A stretch of 64,000 nt of DNA from Planctomycetota bacterium (GCA_003576845.1 QEVJ01000001.1:1-64000), one strand, 5' to 3'; numbered from the stretch's first letter, positions 1 through 8,255 are shown. Translations and numbers: made by a program. The notes: a model not told the origin generated them from the sequence alone.

Positions 1-336
1 ATACCACGGCTCACTCGACCAAGTTCTGTCAATGAGCCATGTCATAAACGAACACCCCACAAACCGACAATACGAACTTCAGACGGCTAAACTGTTACAG
101 AATTTCATGCTTCGCCTCAGGTTCAGCACCACCACAACGTCTTAAACCTATACCAACGGCCGCGTCGCTTCCAGTAGACGTGAAGCACGCGGGTGACACT
201 GGCTCGGCTAGTGTTTTGCCCAAATCCCGCTCGCGACTCGCGCACTCGATGACCGAGGACGCCAAACAAGCCATGCGAGGTTCGAGCGCGAGTTCTCCTC
301 GCACCACGGGCCAAGCCAGCGTCACTCCGCCAAGCC
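1..336. other. Left flank without a recognisable gene
   Basis: No reading frame in this stretch looks like a protein on either strand. The first 160 bases are visibly more AT-rich than the rest of the window; from about 180 onward the DNA is GC-rich and carries one copy of a palindromic repeat described separately. The open frames that cross it have the arginine-rich, low-complexity composition typical of chance frames in high-GC DNA. It could be the end of an intergenic region that begins outside the window. Confidence 0.4.
190..213. repeat. Palindromic repeat, GTGACACTGGCTCG family, copy A
   Basis: This 24-base unit reads as a short hairpin, with CACTGGC and its near-complement GCTAGTG around a CTCG centre. 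It differs at only a few positions from the unit at 697-720, and a variant with an extra CTG in each arm is found at 43953-44046. All three copies are outside confident genes. Dispersed palindromes of this kind are common in planctomycete genomes; the function is unknown. Confidence 0.6.
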
Positions 337-744
337 TCACTTCCCCTCCCGCCTCCCCGCCCCCTTGTTCTCCGGATGCTCCGGACTGCAAATCGCCGTC
401 CCTCGCCCGGTGCCGGGATATTCGATCCGAATCCGGTCGCCCGCTTCGTTGAAGTAGTTCCATTCGCCGAGCTTCTTTCCGTTCACGGTCATGCCCGTCG
501 CCTTGAGATTTCCGTTCGGCCACGTTTCCTCGACATGCCGCGCTGTGCGGTTGTACTTCCAATCCTCGCCGAACTGGACCTGAACCGTTCCGATCCACGC
601 CGTAACGCCCTGGCTCTTGCCGCTCGCAAGGTACGAAATCGTCAACCGGCGGGCTGGCACTGTCCCACGATTTTCCAACCCCGCCGCCATTATCGTGGGG
701 TGCCACTGGCTCGGCCAGTGCAGATGCGCGGACCAACTCTGCAC
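337..744 (-). pseudogene. Possible YwqK/MORN-like gene remnant
   Basis: The predicted 135-residue product has one convincing segment, at about residues 74-108 (WPNGNLKATGMTVNGKKLG, then EWNYFNEAGDRI). This is the pattern of MORN_2/YwqK repeats, which alternate aromatic residues, NG turns and charged strands. YwqK-like proteins usually carry several such repeats; only one is clear here. The first 30 residues are encoded by the palindromic repeat at 697-720, so the true start must be further in (perhaps near residue 29 or 40) or the 5' end has been lost. No ribosome binding site stands out. It is either a short secreted-type hypothetical gene or a decayed fragment bracketed by two repeat copies. 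Confidence 0.35.
697..720. repeat. Palindromic repeat, GTGCCACTGGCTCG family, copy B
   Basis: CACTGGC and GCCAGTG flank a TCG centre and can form a perfect 7-base stem. The sequence matches the copy at 190-213 at about 20 of 24 positions. A second inverted pair lies just to its left: CCCACGAT near 663-670 and ATCGTGGG near 692-699. Confidence 0.65.
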
Positions 745-840
745 TCGCGCACCGCCGATTCGCCGCGGCAGGGTGTGGCGTAATCGAAGTCCCGGCGTGA
801 CGCACCGTGGGCTTCACTTCGTTCGACCCGCCCTTCATTT

Positions 841-1923
841 CTAGCCAGCCTTGCCAAGCGCGTCGCAGGCCGCGGCGATGGCCCCGTGGACCACCACCTC
901 TTCGCCCAGCGCGGCGGGTACGATCGCGTAACTGTCCAAGAGCGGCTCGAACACGTACCGAGTCACTTCGATGCGCAGCGGCTCGAAGAACGCCTTCTCG
1001 CCGGCAAGCGAAACGCCGCCGCCGATGACGACGACTTCGGGCGCGAGGAGCGTGATGACTTGGGCGATGGCCCAGCCGAGCGCCTTGACCGCGATCAAGA
1101 TCGCGCCCGTGGCAATTCCGTTTCCATAGCCTGCCGCGCGGAACACGTCCTCTGCGGTAATCTGCCGGAGGTCGCCGCCGAACGACTCCGACAAGCCGGC
1201 AATGGCGCGCAGCATCTCGCCGGACGTCGCGGCCGGATAGACCCATCCCCGCGGCGCTTGTCCCTGGTCGGCGAATAGCGCGTGAAGTAACTGGTCGTGC
1301 GGTCCTTGCTCGCTCGGCGCTTGCGTGGCGTTCGTAAGTGATTGGCCGAAACGCTCCACGAACGAGTGGACTGTGCCGACAATGCCGGGTCCGGCAACGA
1401 GATCTTCGACGGTCGCGGTGTGCGCCCCGCCCATGAAGAACGGCCGCAAGTGTCCAATCTCCGCCGCCACGCCGCGGCTGCCGCGATAGATTTGCCCGTC
1501 GATTACCAACCCGCCGCCGACGCCGGTGCCGACCGTGACGTAGAACACGACGTTCTTGCCCGCCCCCGCGCCGAACCGGGCTTCCGCAAGTGCCGCCGCG
1601 TCGCAGTCGTTGTTGAGAACCACGGGCACGCCGAGAACGCTTTGAGTCCACTCTGCAAGCGGGAAATCGTCCCACCCCGCGACTTGGTGGCTCTTGATCG
1701 TGCGGCCGGCGGCCACGTCGAGCGGTCCGCCAAAACCATACCCGACGCCGCGAACAAAATGCGCGGCGACCAACTCGCGCCCCACGGCGGCGATTTGCTC
1801 GCGAATCCCCTCGCCGCCGCGGGCAATCTCCACCGGCCGGCGCTCCAGCGCAACGAGCTTGCCGTCGCCCGCGCCGACGCCAAGCTGCAGCTTCGTCCCG
1901 CCGATTTCAATGCCCAAATACAT
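841..1923 (-). CDS. ROK-family sugar kinase (glucokinase-like)
   Basis: The 360-residue protein is a cytoplasmic ROK kinase, expected to phosphorylate a hexose or N-acetylhexosamine with ATP. The N-terminal phosphate loop is IEIGGTKLQLGV (about residues 5-16), the catalytic aspartate lies in LNNDCDAAALAEARFG (about 103-118), and the sugar and phosphate loop follows as VTVGTGVGGGLVIDG. A second nucleotide-binding segment, EVVVIGGGVSLAGE, is near the C-terminus. Most ROK proteins have a zinc site of the form GHxxx...CxCGxxGCxE after the GTGxGGG loop; here the histidine of EIGHLRPFFMGG is kept but the cysteines are absent. Substrate cannot be told from sequence. The gene stands alone, divergent from the hydrolase at 2156, and starts at ATG. 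Confidence 0.9.
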   Translation of the reverse strand: MYLGIEIGGTKLQLGVGAGDGKLVALERRPVEIARGGEGIREQIAAVGRELVAAHFVRGVGYGFGGPLDVAAGRTIKSHQVAGWDDFPLAEWTQSVLGVPVVLNNDCDAAALAEARFGAGAGKNVVFYVTVGTGVGGGLVIDGQIYRGSRGVAAEIGHLRPFFMGGAHTATVEDLVAGPGIVGTVHSFVERFGQSLTNATQAPSEQGPHDQLLHALFADQGQAPRGWVYPAATSGEMLRAIAGLSESFGGDLRQITAEDVFRAAGYGNGIATGAILIAVKALGWAIAQVITLLAPEVVVIGGGVSLAGEKAFFEPLRIEVTRYVFEPLLDSYAIVPAALGEEVVVHGAIAAACDALGKAG

Positions 1924-2155
1924 GCGAAGTCGTTACCCTGCGGCCGGTTGCGGCAACCAAAGGTTTGCGGATTGATGGGCAAGCTCGCGGCCGCGAACCT
2001 GGCGGCACTGCGTTTGCGTAAATATAACAGGGGCACGACGCCAGAGGGGTCAGCCGAGGGGTGAGCCGCGAGGTTGGTCTTGCTCGCAGCCCGCGAAACG
2101 ATACCATCCCCGCTCCGTCATTTACCCGCAATAGGTCGCCGTGTCGAGAGTCGCC

Positions 2156-3250
2156 ATGAATCGTCTGCCAACGATCTGCTTCGCCGCCGCCATCGTCGCC
2201 GCCGTCGCCGGATTCGTCGGACCGTTCATGGGAGATTCGCCTCTAGTGGGTCAGCGTGCCAATGCCCAAGAAAAGCCCGCGGCGGGCGTCCTGGGTGCGG
2301 GCCTGATGTTCCCGATGCCGCGGAACCCGGCCGACGAGACCAACTGGCTCGACAGCGCAATCGCCTGGACCGACCAGGTTCATTTCTACAACTGGCGGAT
2401 TCAGCGGCACGTCCACTCCAAGCGCTGCCGCCTCCTCGACGCCGACGACAAGACCCTGGCGACGGGTACGCTCGACGAATGCCAGGCCCGCCTCAACCAG
2501 ATCAAGCGCGACGAAAAGCTCGAGCCGATGAAAGGCAAGGCCGTCGTGCTCTTGCACGGCCTGGGCGCCCCGCGGTGGTCGATGAAGCCTCTGGCAGGCT
2601 ATCTCGAAAAGAACGGCGGCTACAAGACGTTCGTCGTCGAATACGCCAGCTTGCGGTCGTCGATCGACGATCAGGCCCGCTCGCTGGCAAACGTGATTCG
2701 CAACCTCGACGGCATCGAAGAGATCAACCTCATCGGCCACAGCCTCGGTAACATCGTCATCCGGCGGTATCTGGCGGGCGACAAATCGGCGGAAGACGGC
2801 TGGAAACCGGATGCCCGTGTCGCGCGCGTCGTGATGATTGCCCCGCCCAACCACGGCGCGATCACGGCCGTGCAATTGGCCGACACCGCGACGTTCAAGA
2901 CGATTTTCGGCGCCGCGGGCCAGCAACTCGGCAAGACGTGGAAGAAACTCGAACCGCGCCTCGCCACGCCGCGGGACTTCGGCATCATCGCCGGCGGTTA
3001 CGGCAACGATTTGGGACTCAACCCGCTGGTGCCCGGCGACGACGACGGCCGAATCAGCGTGGAAACCACACGCCTTGCGGGGGCGAGCGACTTCCAGGTG
3101 ATTGGGGCCGTCCACGAATTCATCATTTTCGATCCGCGGACGTTCCGCCTGACGCTGCGGTACTTGGACTCAGGCTATCTCGTATCCGCGAGCCAGAAGC
3201 GGGGTATCCCAGCGGCCCGAACCGCCGACTTGTCGCGCCCACGACAATAA
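2156..3250 (+). CDS. Exported alpha/beta hydrolase (lipase-like)
   Basis: This 364-residue protein begins with an export signal (MNRLPTICFAAAIVAAVAGF and following, cleavage likely near ANAQ). It continues as an alpha/beta hydrolase of the lipase/PGAP1-like kind. Visible motifs are the oxyanion-side VLLHGLGAP at about residue 130, the nucleophile elbow IGHSLGNI with Ser near 196, and a late VHEF histidine near residue 317. APPNHGA after the elbow is common in triacylglycerol-lipase relatives. ATG at 2156 is preferred because it opens directly into the signal peptide; an in-frame GTG at 2141 would add five residues. Likely acts on an ester in the periplasm or outside the cell; substrate unknown. 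Confidence 0.85.
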   Translation: MNRLPTICFAAAIVAAVAGFVGPFMGDSPLVGQRANAQEKPAAGVLGAGLMFPMPRNPADETNWLDSAIAWTDQVHFYNWRIQRHVHSKRCRLLDADDKTLATGTLDECQARLNQIKRDEKLEPMKGKAVVLLHGLGAPRWSMKPLAGYLEKNGGYKTFVVEYASLRSSIDDQARSLANVIRNLDGIEEINLIGHSLGNIVIRRYLAGDKSAEDGWKPDARVARVVMIAPPNHGAITAVQLADTATFKTIFGAAGQQLGKTWKKLEPRLATPRDFGIIAGGYGNDLGLNPLVPGDDDGRISVETTRLAGASDFQVIGAVHEFIIFDPRTFRLTLRYLDSGYLVSASQKRGIPAARTADLSRPRQ

Positions 3251-3509
3251 GGCGGTTTCTGGCGCCGACGCGGTTCGTGCCGATCGGTCACAACATCGGC
3301 GACTTGGCGGAATCGGCGCAATCTCCGGTCCCCGTTGGGTTTACGGCCTGAGCCGTTTGTACCCTCCCGCCCCGTTGCCCTCGCTCTTTTCTCGCGAGAA
3401 AGTACGTGCCTATCCGCGGGGCAAAGGGTAGAATGCCATGAGCGCACCACCTCGGCCTCTAAGTTCCTTGATTTAGCGTCATACGCTTCCTCGGATATCG
3501 AAGCACGGA

Positions 3510-4343
3510 ATGAGAATCTCCTTCGCACCAGGATGTGAAGAGCGAATCGCCGCCGACGGAACCGAATTGCGGTATTACGAAGTCGGGTCGGGCCAAACTC
3601 CGGTGGTCTTGTTACACGGGCTGTTCGGCAGTGCCTCGAATTGGCTCCCGATCATGAACGATCTGGAGCCGCACTACCGCTTCTACTCCCTGCAATTCCC
3701 GATCGACCCGACCGCCGAACGCCGGCACGGCAAATATCGTTCGATCAGCCAGTTGACCGACCACGTCGTGCGGTTCTTCGACGAACTGCAAATCGACCGC
3801 GCCGTCGTCGGCGGAAACTCGCTCGGCGGACAGATCGCACTCGACTTCTGCCTCCGATTTCCCGAAAGGGTCGAGCGGCTCGTGCTCACGGGCAGTGCCG
3901 GGCTGTTCGAGCGGAATCTCGCCGGTGGGCAGCGGCCGCGGTTGTGCCGCCAGTTCATCCGCGACCAGGCGAACCAGATCTTCTACGATCCGGCGCTCGT
4001 CTGCACGGAAATGGTCGACGACATCTACGAGATGCTCAGCGACCGCCACTACCGCAAGCTGATGGTCAAGGTGGCCAAGTCCACGCGCGATCGGTACATG
4101 CTCGAAGACCTCGCGCGGGTGACCGTGCCCACCTTGATCGTCTGGGGTCGCGACGACACGATCACGCCGCCGTTCGTCGCCGAGCAATTCCGCGAAAATA
4201 TCCGCAATGCCACGCGAGTGTACATCGACGAATGCGGCCACGCCCCACCCATCGAGCAGCCGCGGGAATTCGCCCGGGCGTTGCACGAGTTTCTCGGCGA
4301 CCTGGCGACGTCCGAGTTCGCCGCGCCGGTCAAGCCTCGCTAG
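3510..4343 (+). CDS. Alpha/beta hydrolase
   Basis: A 277-residue cytoplasmic alpha/beta hydrolase with a full apparent catalytic triad. The nucleophile Ser is near residue 104 in GGNSLGGQ, the acid is in WGRDDTITP near 214, and the histidine is in CGHAPPIEQP near 243. VVLLHGLFGSASNW supplies the oxyanion hole. The closest general patterns are meta-cleavage-product hydrolases and haloalkane-dehalogenase-like or proline-iminopeptidase-like enzymes, but nothing in the neighbourhood names a substrate. There is no signal peptide, unlike the hydrolase upstream, so the two are not recent duplicates. The 259-base gap before it contains no other gene. Confidence 0.85.
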   Translation: MRISFAPGCEERIAADGTELRYYEVGSGQTPVVLLHGLFGSASNWLPIMNDLEPHYRFYSLQFPIDPTAERRHGKYRSISQLTDHVVRFFDELQIDRAVVGGNSLGGQIALDFCLRFPERVERLVLTGSAGLFERNLAGGQRPRLCRQFIRDQANQIFYDPALVCTEMVDDIYEMLSDRHYRKLMVKVAKSTRDRYMLEDLARVTVPTLIVWGRDDTITPPFVAEQFRENIRNATRVYIDECGHAPPIEQPREFARALHEFLGDLATSEFAAPVKPR

Positions 4344-4395
4344 TCCCGCGCCGGCATTGCTGGCATGGTTCGCTTCTGCTCGGCCGCGAGCGACC

Positions 4396-4424
4396 TTGCT
4401 CCGCTTGCAATGGCTTTCTATACT
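4396..4424 (+). promoter_or_regulatory. Putative sigma-70-type promoter for the gene at 4506
   Basis: TTGCTC (-35-like, 4396-4401) and TATACT (-10-like, 4419-4424) are separated by 17 bases and lie about 80 bases before the start at 4506. The assignment rests on sequence match alone. Confidence 0.3.
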
Positions 4425-4505
4425 CCGCCGCCCGCGCAGGCTCGCTGCGCGGTTCTTTGGCCGGCGGCTCCCGTGCCGCGCGGATTCGCAAGAGGAGGCC
4501 CAGGC

Positions 4506-5834
4506 ATGTCGGGGCGATGGATTGCGGTAATCGCGGTGGGATTGGCGAGCATCGGCGCGGCCGGAGTTGGCATCGCCGTAGCGCAGAATGTCTCCCCGCA
4601 AGCCGCGACGGCAACACCCGCGGTGGCCCGCGAAAATCCGCCGGACGTGAACGGTTGGCGCAGTGCCGGCCCGCGCGTGGCGCGTCGGCTCGCCGATGCC
4701 GTAGAAGACGCGAACGTCCGCCCCGCCGTCGGCGAAGAAAACAACCAATCGCAACCGGCCGCCGATGCGCCGGCCGAACGCTCGCCGCCACGGTCCTCGA
4801 TCCTCCGCGAAGGCAAGCTCCCCAGCGGCCAAGGCCAGGTCTGGCAGGAATACGACATTTCGCCGTTCACCCGCCGCGTGACCACGACCAAGCGCCCCGA
4901 GCAAATGGTCATCGACTGGGTGCTACGCGAAACGGGCTACGAAGCCTGGCACAGCGACGTCGTGTCCGTGCTTTCCGCCGACAAGGACATGCTCCGCGTC
5001 TATCACACGCCGCAGATGCAGCGCGTCGTGGCCGATCTCGTCGACCGGTTCGTCAACCCGCAACAGATGAACCACGCCTACGGCCTCCGCGTCGTCACGA
5101 TCGGCAGCCCGAATTGGCGCGAAACGGCCCTCGGCATCCTCAAACCGATTCCCGTCCAAGCTCAAGGCGTCCAAGCGTGGCTGCTCAACAAAGAAGACGC
5201 GGCGCTGCTCCTCGCGCAGATGAGCAAGCGGAGCGACTTCCGCGATTACTCCTCGCCGCAACTGATGGTCTACAACGGCCAGTCGATCGTCCTCGGTTCC
5301 ACGCGGCCCAAGCAATACGCCCGCTCGATCATTCCGCGGCCGGGCGCGTTTCCGCCGTACGAACTCGAACTCGGCCGCATCGACGAAGGTTATTCGCTCG
5401 AACTCAGTCCGCTCGTGTCGATGGACGCAGCGACGACCGACGCGGTCGTGAAGGTGAACATCTCGCAGATCGAAAAGATGGTCGGCATGTCGGTCGATAT
5501 TCCGCTCCCCGGTGGCGGATCGCGGCGCGAACGGATCGAAGTCCCGCAGATGTCGAGTTGCGACCTGCACGAACGCTTCCGCTGGCCGACCGATCAGGTG
5601 CTGCTCGTAAGCCGCGGCGTCGTTGCCACGCCCGCGCCCGCGGCCGGAGGCGTGCTGCCGTTCACCCTTCCCGGCACGCCCGACAGCAACCGCGCCGACG
5701 CGTTGTTATTCATCCAGAGCCGCGGCAAGATCGACCCGCCCGCAGCGGTCGTGGCCCCCGCGATTCCCAACGCCACCGCCGCGCCCGTGCAAACCGGCAG
5801 CCTGCCGATCTACCCGTACCGCGGCCGGCAGTAG
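4506..5834 (+). CDS. Exported secretin-like domain protein, function unknown
   Basis: The start at 4506 is set by a strong AGAGGAGG ribosome binding site and by the signal peptide it opens (MSGRWIAVIAVGLASIGAAG, ending near VAQN). The product is 442 residues. After a proline- and alanine-rich linker there is a segment shaped like a secretin short N domain (VVSVLSADKDMLRVYHTP then QMQRVVADLVDRF, about residues 157-187). It is followed by a region resembling the secretin beta domain (SSPQLMVYNGQSIVLGST; YSLELSPLVSMDA). The membrane pore part of a true secretin is not recognisable and no secretion genes are near. It probably acts in the periplasm; resemblance to type II/III secretion proteins is weak to moderate. 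Confidence 0.7.
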   Translation: MSGRWIAVIAVGLASIGAAGVGIAVAQNVSPQAATATPAVARENPPDVNGWRSAGPRVARRLADAVEDANVRPAVGEENNQSQPAADAPAERSPPRSSILREGKLPSGQGQVWQEYDISPFTRRVTTTKRPEQMVIDWVLRETGYEAWHSDVVSVLSADKDMLRVYHTPQMQRVVADLVDRFVNPQQMNHAYGLRVVTIGSPNWRETALGILKPIPVQAQGVQAWLLNKEDAALLLAQMSKRSDFRDYSSPQLMVYNGQSIVLGSTRPKQYARSIIPRPGAFPPYELELGRIDEGYSLELSPLVSMDAATTDAVVKVNISQIEKMVGMSVDIPLPGGGSRRERIEVPQMSSCDLHERFRWPTDQVLLVSRGVVATPAPAAGGVLPFTLPGTPDSNRADALLFIQSRGKIDPPAAVVAPAIPNATAAPVQTGSLPIYPYRGRQ

Positions 5835-5848
5835 CGAGCTCCTCATAG

Positions 5849-5920
5849 CCCGTAGGTCAGGCCAAGCGGCAACCCGCGTTCCATCATCAAGAGATCCAAC
5901 CCGCGCCGGCCTGACGCCGC
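5849..5920. repeat. Dispersed inverted repeat, GTAGGTCAGGCC family, copy A
   Basis: The unit starts CCCGTAGGTCAGGCCAAGCG and ends CCCGCGCCGGCCTGACGC, so GTCAGGCC and GGCCTGAC can pair across about 44 bases. The same two ends, with a different middle, occur at 17549-17620. It lies between two convergent genes and could also act as a terminator, but there is no T-run. Confidence 0.6.
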
Positions 5921-5951
5921 GTGGTTGCCGGCCCTTCTCGTCGCTGCGCGT

Positions 5952-7127
5952 TCAAAACGGAGATTCTACCCGCCGCCGAATCTCCGTCGATGAAACATCC
6001 GCGCGAAACTCCGACGCGGGCACTTCCTCACATAAAGTCGCCAGCGCCGGCGGCAGCGCAAGATCCGAAAGCGACTCGAACCGCTCGCCCACCGCCCGTC
6101 CAAAGACCAGAAACCGGCAGCCCCGCTCCGCCAGATGAGCCACCGCCGCATCGCGGGCCGATTCGCTGCCGCCGTAGTATCGCGGCTCGGCGATCCGCTC
6201 GATCGTATCGGCGCCAACCACGAACGTCGCGCCGCCAAAAATATCCGCCTTCTCGCGAAACGTCGCCGCGCGAGTGATCCACAGCGGTTCGCTTGAATCG
6301 AATTGCGCCGCCCGCTCCGCCAGGTCCGTAAAGTCCAGCGGCGGCTTGTCGACGTTGAGCAACGAGATTTCGTGCGCCACCGTTTGCCCGGTGCGTCGCG
6401 CGGCCACTGCCGCCATCTGCCGGTGCCCGACGTGTCGCGGATTGAACGCGCCGGGAAACACGACGCGCACCGCCGATCGCGGCGAGTCCGTCGCAGCTTC
6501 GCCTTCGCGGCCGACGTGCCCGCTCGCGCAATCGCGCTCTCCCAAAAGCAACTCCGTCCATTGCCGCGGCGCGTCCGTGCGCCTCGACGCCAGCCGTTCG
6601 TCCCGTTGCAACAGGGCCTCGACTCGTTCGTCGCCGCAAGCAACGCCGCACGCCTCGGCCACCGCCCGCAGCGCCAACTCGCCGGCAATGCGTTCTTCTT
6701 CCGCGCGCGTTCGCCCCGCTGCGGAAAGCGCGACCGACCACGTCTCGGTGAAACGTGCCGATTGGACCGCCACGTGTACGCGATGCGCCCCGCGCTTCGG
6801 CCGATCGCTCGCCAGCGACGCCGTGCAACCGACTCCCGCCAGCTCTCCGGCATTCGCATCGCTCGCGAGCCCCCGCGCCCGCTCGAACGCGGCCATCGCC
6901 ATCGCCCGGGCCGTCTGCGGCGTGCAGTAATGTTCCGGCCGCGCGCGGAGCCAATCGTCCATCGCCGCCGCCGAATATGGTACGACGGCCTCAAGTACCG
7001 TCCGCGATGCCCCGCCGACTTCCAGCAAGCGAGAAATTGCCTGGCTCCCCCCGCCCGTTGCCACCAGCACGACGCGCACCGGCGAAGCATGAATCGCGAC
7101 GACCAGCGGGTCCGGCGACGTTGTCAT
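5952..7127 (-). CDS. CinA-like domain fused to a nucleotidyltransferase
   Basis: The 391-residue protein has two parts. Residues about 10-165 follow the CinA C-terminal domain (pyridine nucleotide deamidase family), with VVLVATGGGSQAISRLLEVG, then AVVPYSAAAMDDWL, and a TARAMAMAAFERAR helix. Residues about 225-385 are a Rossmann nucleotidyltransferase: VVFPGAFNPRHVGHRQMA holds the HxGH motif and DVSSTEIRRRV the ISSTxIR-type motif of NMN and pantetheine adenylyltransferases. Both halves belong to families that handle nicotinamide or similar nucleotides, so a role in NAD-related salvage or repair is plausible but unproven. The ATG at 7127 is 17 bases from a palindromic repeat, and no clear Shine-Dalgarno site precedes it. 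Plant and planctomycete proteins of similar layout exist to my knowledge. Confidence 0.85.
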   Translation of the reverse strand: MTTSPDPLVVAIHASPVRVVLVATGGGSQAISRLLEVGGASRTVLEAVVPYSAAAMDDWLRARPEHYCTPQTARAMAMAAFERARGLASDANAGELAGVGCTASLASDRPKRGAHRVHVAVQSARFTETWSVALSAAGRTRAEEERIAGELALRAVAEACGVACGDERVEALLQRDERLASRRTDAPRQWTELLLGERDCASGHVGREGEAATDSPRSAVRVVFPGAFNPRHVGHRQMAAVAARRTGQTVAHEISLLNVDKPPLDFTDLAERAAQFDSSEPLWITRAATFREKADIFGGATFVVGADTIERIAEPRYYGGSESARDAAVAHLAERGCRFLVFGRAVGERFESLSDLALPPALATLCEEVPASEFRADVSSTEIRRRVESPF

Positions 7128-7143
7128 GGCGAATCAAGTCCAT

Positions 7144-7214
7144 TGTAGGAGGCGAATCCTTTCGCCGACCGGGTCGCTTACGGCTGCCATCGGCGAAAGA
7201 ATTCGCCTCCTACA
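7144..7214. repeat. Inverted repeat, TGTAGGAGGCGAAT family
   Basis: Two 25-base arms (7144-7168 and 7190-7214) are reverse complements with one mismatch, separated by 21 bases. Each arm also contains the smaller palindrome GGCGAATCCTTTCGCC. It fills most of the space between the start of the CinA fusion gene and the end of the YqgE gene. On the minus strand the hairpin follows the YqgE stop by about 22 bases and precedes the next start by 17, so it could influence both transcripts. Confidence 0.75.
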
Positions 7215-7236
7215 GCGTCCTGCGGCAGAATTGCCG

Positions 7237-7788
7237 TCAGTTGTGCCACGGCGCCGGCGGCACGTGCCGAATATCGCCGCGGGCGTGAATCACTTCACCC
7301 CCAACCTGGCCGACGACGTGCTTCCAGTGATCTTCGCCGCCGTAGAACACGCGCTCCGCGGAACCGGGCGCGACGAGCCACGCGCCCTCGCGCAGCTCGT
7401 TCTCCAATTGCCCTTCGCCCCAGCCCGAATATCCCGCCAGCACGATCACCGGCTCGCGTGCGTCCTCGATTAACCGCTCGAGCGCTCCGCGCTGCGACGC
7501 AAAATGGACGCCCGGCAGAATCTCGCGCTCGGAAAGGTCGGCCTCGGCATGAACGGCCAACAGCGGTCCGTCGACTGGCCCGCCGACATAGACCGGCCGA
7601 TCGAGCGACGTGGCCCCGCCGCCCACGTGCCGCCAAACGTCGGCCACGCGATTCGCGCTCGGCTTGTTCAGCACGACGCCGAACGCGCCCTCTTCGCCGT
7701 GCTGCACGATCAGAATCACCGACCGCGCGAAATTCGGATCCGCCAGTCGCGGCGAAGCAGCCAGCAACATTCCCGAAAGCGATTGCAT
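7237..7788 (-). CDS. YqgE/AlgH family protein
   Basis: The 183-residue product matches the YqgE/AlgH (DUF179) family in length and in its main signatures. These are the opening GMLLAASPRLADPNFARSV, the HGEEGAFGVVLNKPS segment, YVGGPVDGPLLAVH, and the late VLAGYSGWGEGQLENELREG. The family fold is known but its biochemical role is not; in Pseudomonas the name AlgH came from alginate regulation. ATG at 7788 is chosen because homologues begin close to this motif; the open frame extends upstream without family sequence. ClpS lies 116 bases upstream on the same strand. Confidence 0.93.
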   Translation of the reverse strand: MQSLSGMLLAASPRLADPNFARSVILIVQHGEEGAFGVVLNKPSANRVADVWRHVGGGATSLDRPVYVGGPVDGPLLAVHAEADLSEREILPGVHFASQRGALERLIEDAREPVIVLAGYSGWGEGQLENELREGAWLVAPGSAERVFYGGEDHWKHVVGQVGGEVIHARGDIRHVPPAPWHN

Positions 7789-7904
7789 ACCATTTAGCCC
7801 CCGGTGAACACACCGGGGGCAAAGTGCTATCCACGCAAATCGAACCCAACGCTCCGAGAGATGCCCCCAGTCATGTCCCCGACATTCGTCGCCGGCGCCC
7901 AACC

Positions 7905-8255
7905 TCACTCGCTCGGCTCGATCGACGCCTTCATCGACCCCTTGCACCCGTCGATCAAATCGTCCTTGCCGTACGCATGGATCTGATCGCGTTTGAGTTC
8001 CGCCCGTTCGCGCGTCGTGGTGCAAACGATCACCCGCCCCGACACGTCGACTTCCTTCGCCAGCTTGAAGCCCATCTCGACCGGGTGTCCAAACAACTCC
8101 TGCAACATCGTAATCACGTAAGCATAGGTATGGTCGTCGTCGTCCCACAGGATGACGTGATACGGCGGCTGGCGGCGCGGCTTCTTTTCGTTCTTGGTGA
8201 CTTTCTTCGGCGTAACGGCCGGCTCGGCGACGGCGGCTGCGGATTCCTCTGGCAC
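7905..8255 (-). CDS. clpS: ATP-dependent Clp protease adaptor ClpS
   Basis: The 116-residue protein delivers N-end-rule substrates to the Clp unfoldase. The conserved core begins at PPYHVILWDDDDHTYAYVIT (about residues 34-53). It continues with MLQELFGHPVEMGFKLAKEV and ends with the strand and helix around GRVIVCTTTRERAELKRDQI, so the peptide-binding Asn/Asp-rich strand and the ClpA/ClpC contact surface are present. Canonical ClpS has NDDxTP; here it is DDDDHTY, as in the ClpS-like proteins of some other phyla. The GTG at 8255 follows a GAGGTG ribosome binding site by six bases; the open frame continues upstream with low-complexity sequence. Its probable partner, ClpC, is encoded about 6 kb away on the same strand. 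Confidence 0.92.
   Translation of the reverse strand: MPEESAAAVAEPAVTPKKVTKNEKKPRRQPPYHVILWDDDDHTYAYVITMLQELFGHPVEMGFKLAKEVDVSGRVIVCTTTRERAELKRDQIHAYGKDDLIDGCKGSMKASIEPSE

Noticed and set aside
95-1675. A 526-codon minus-strand frame at the left end
   Set aside because: It overlaps the confident ROK kinase in another frame and is arginine-rich without motifs.
2141-2155. GTG start for the lipase-like gene
   Set aside because: ATG 2156 gives a standard signal peptide; the five extra residues add nothing recognisable.
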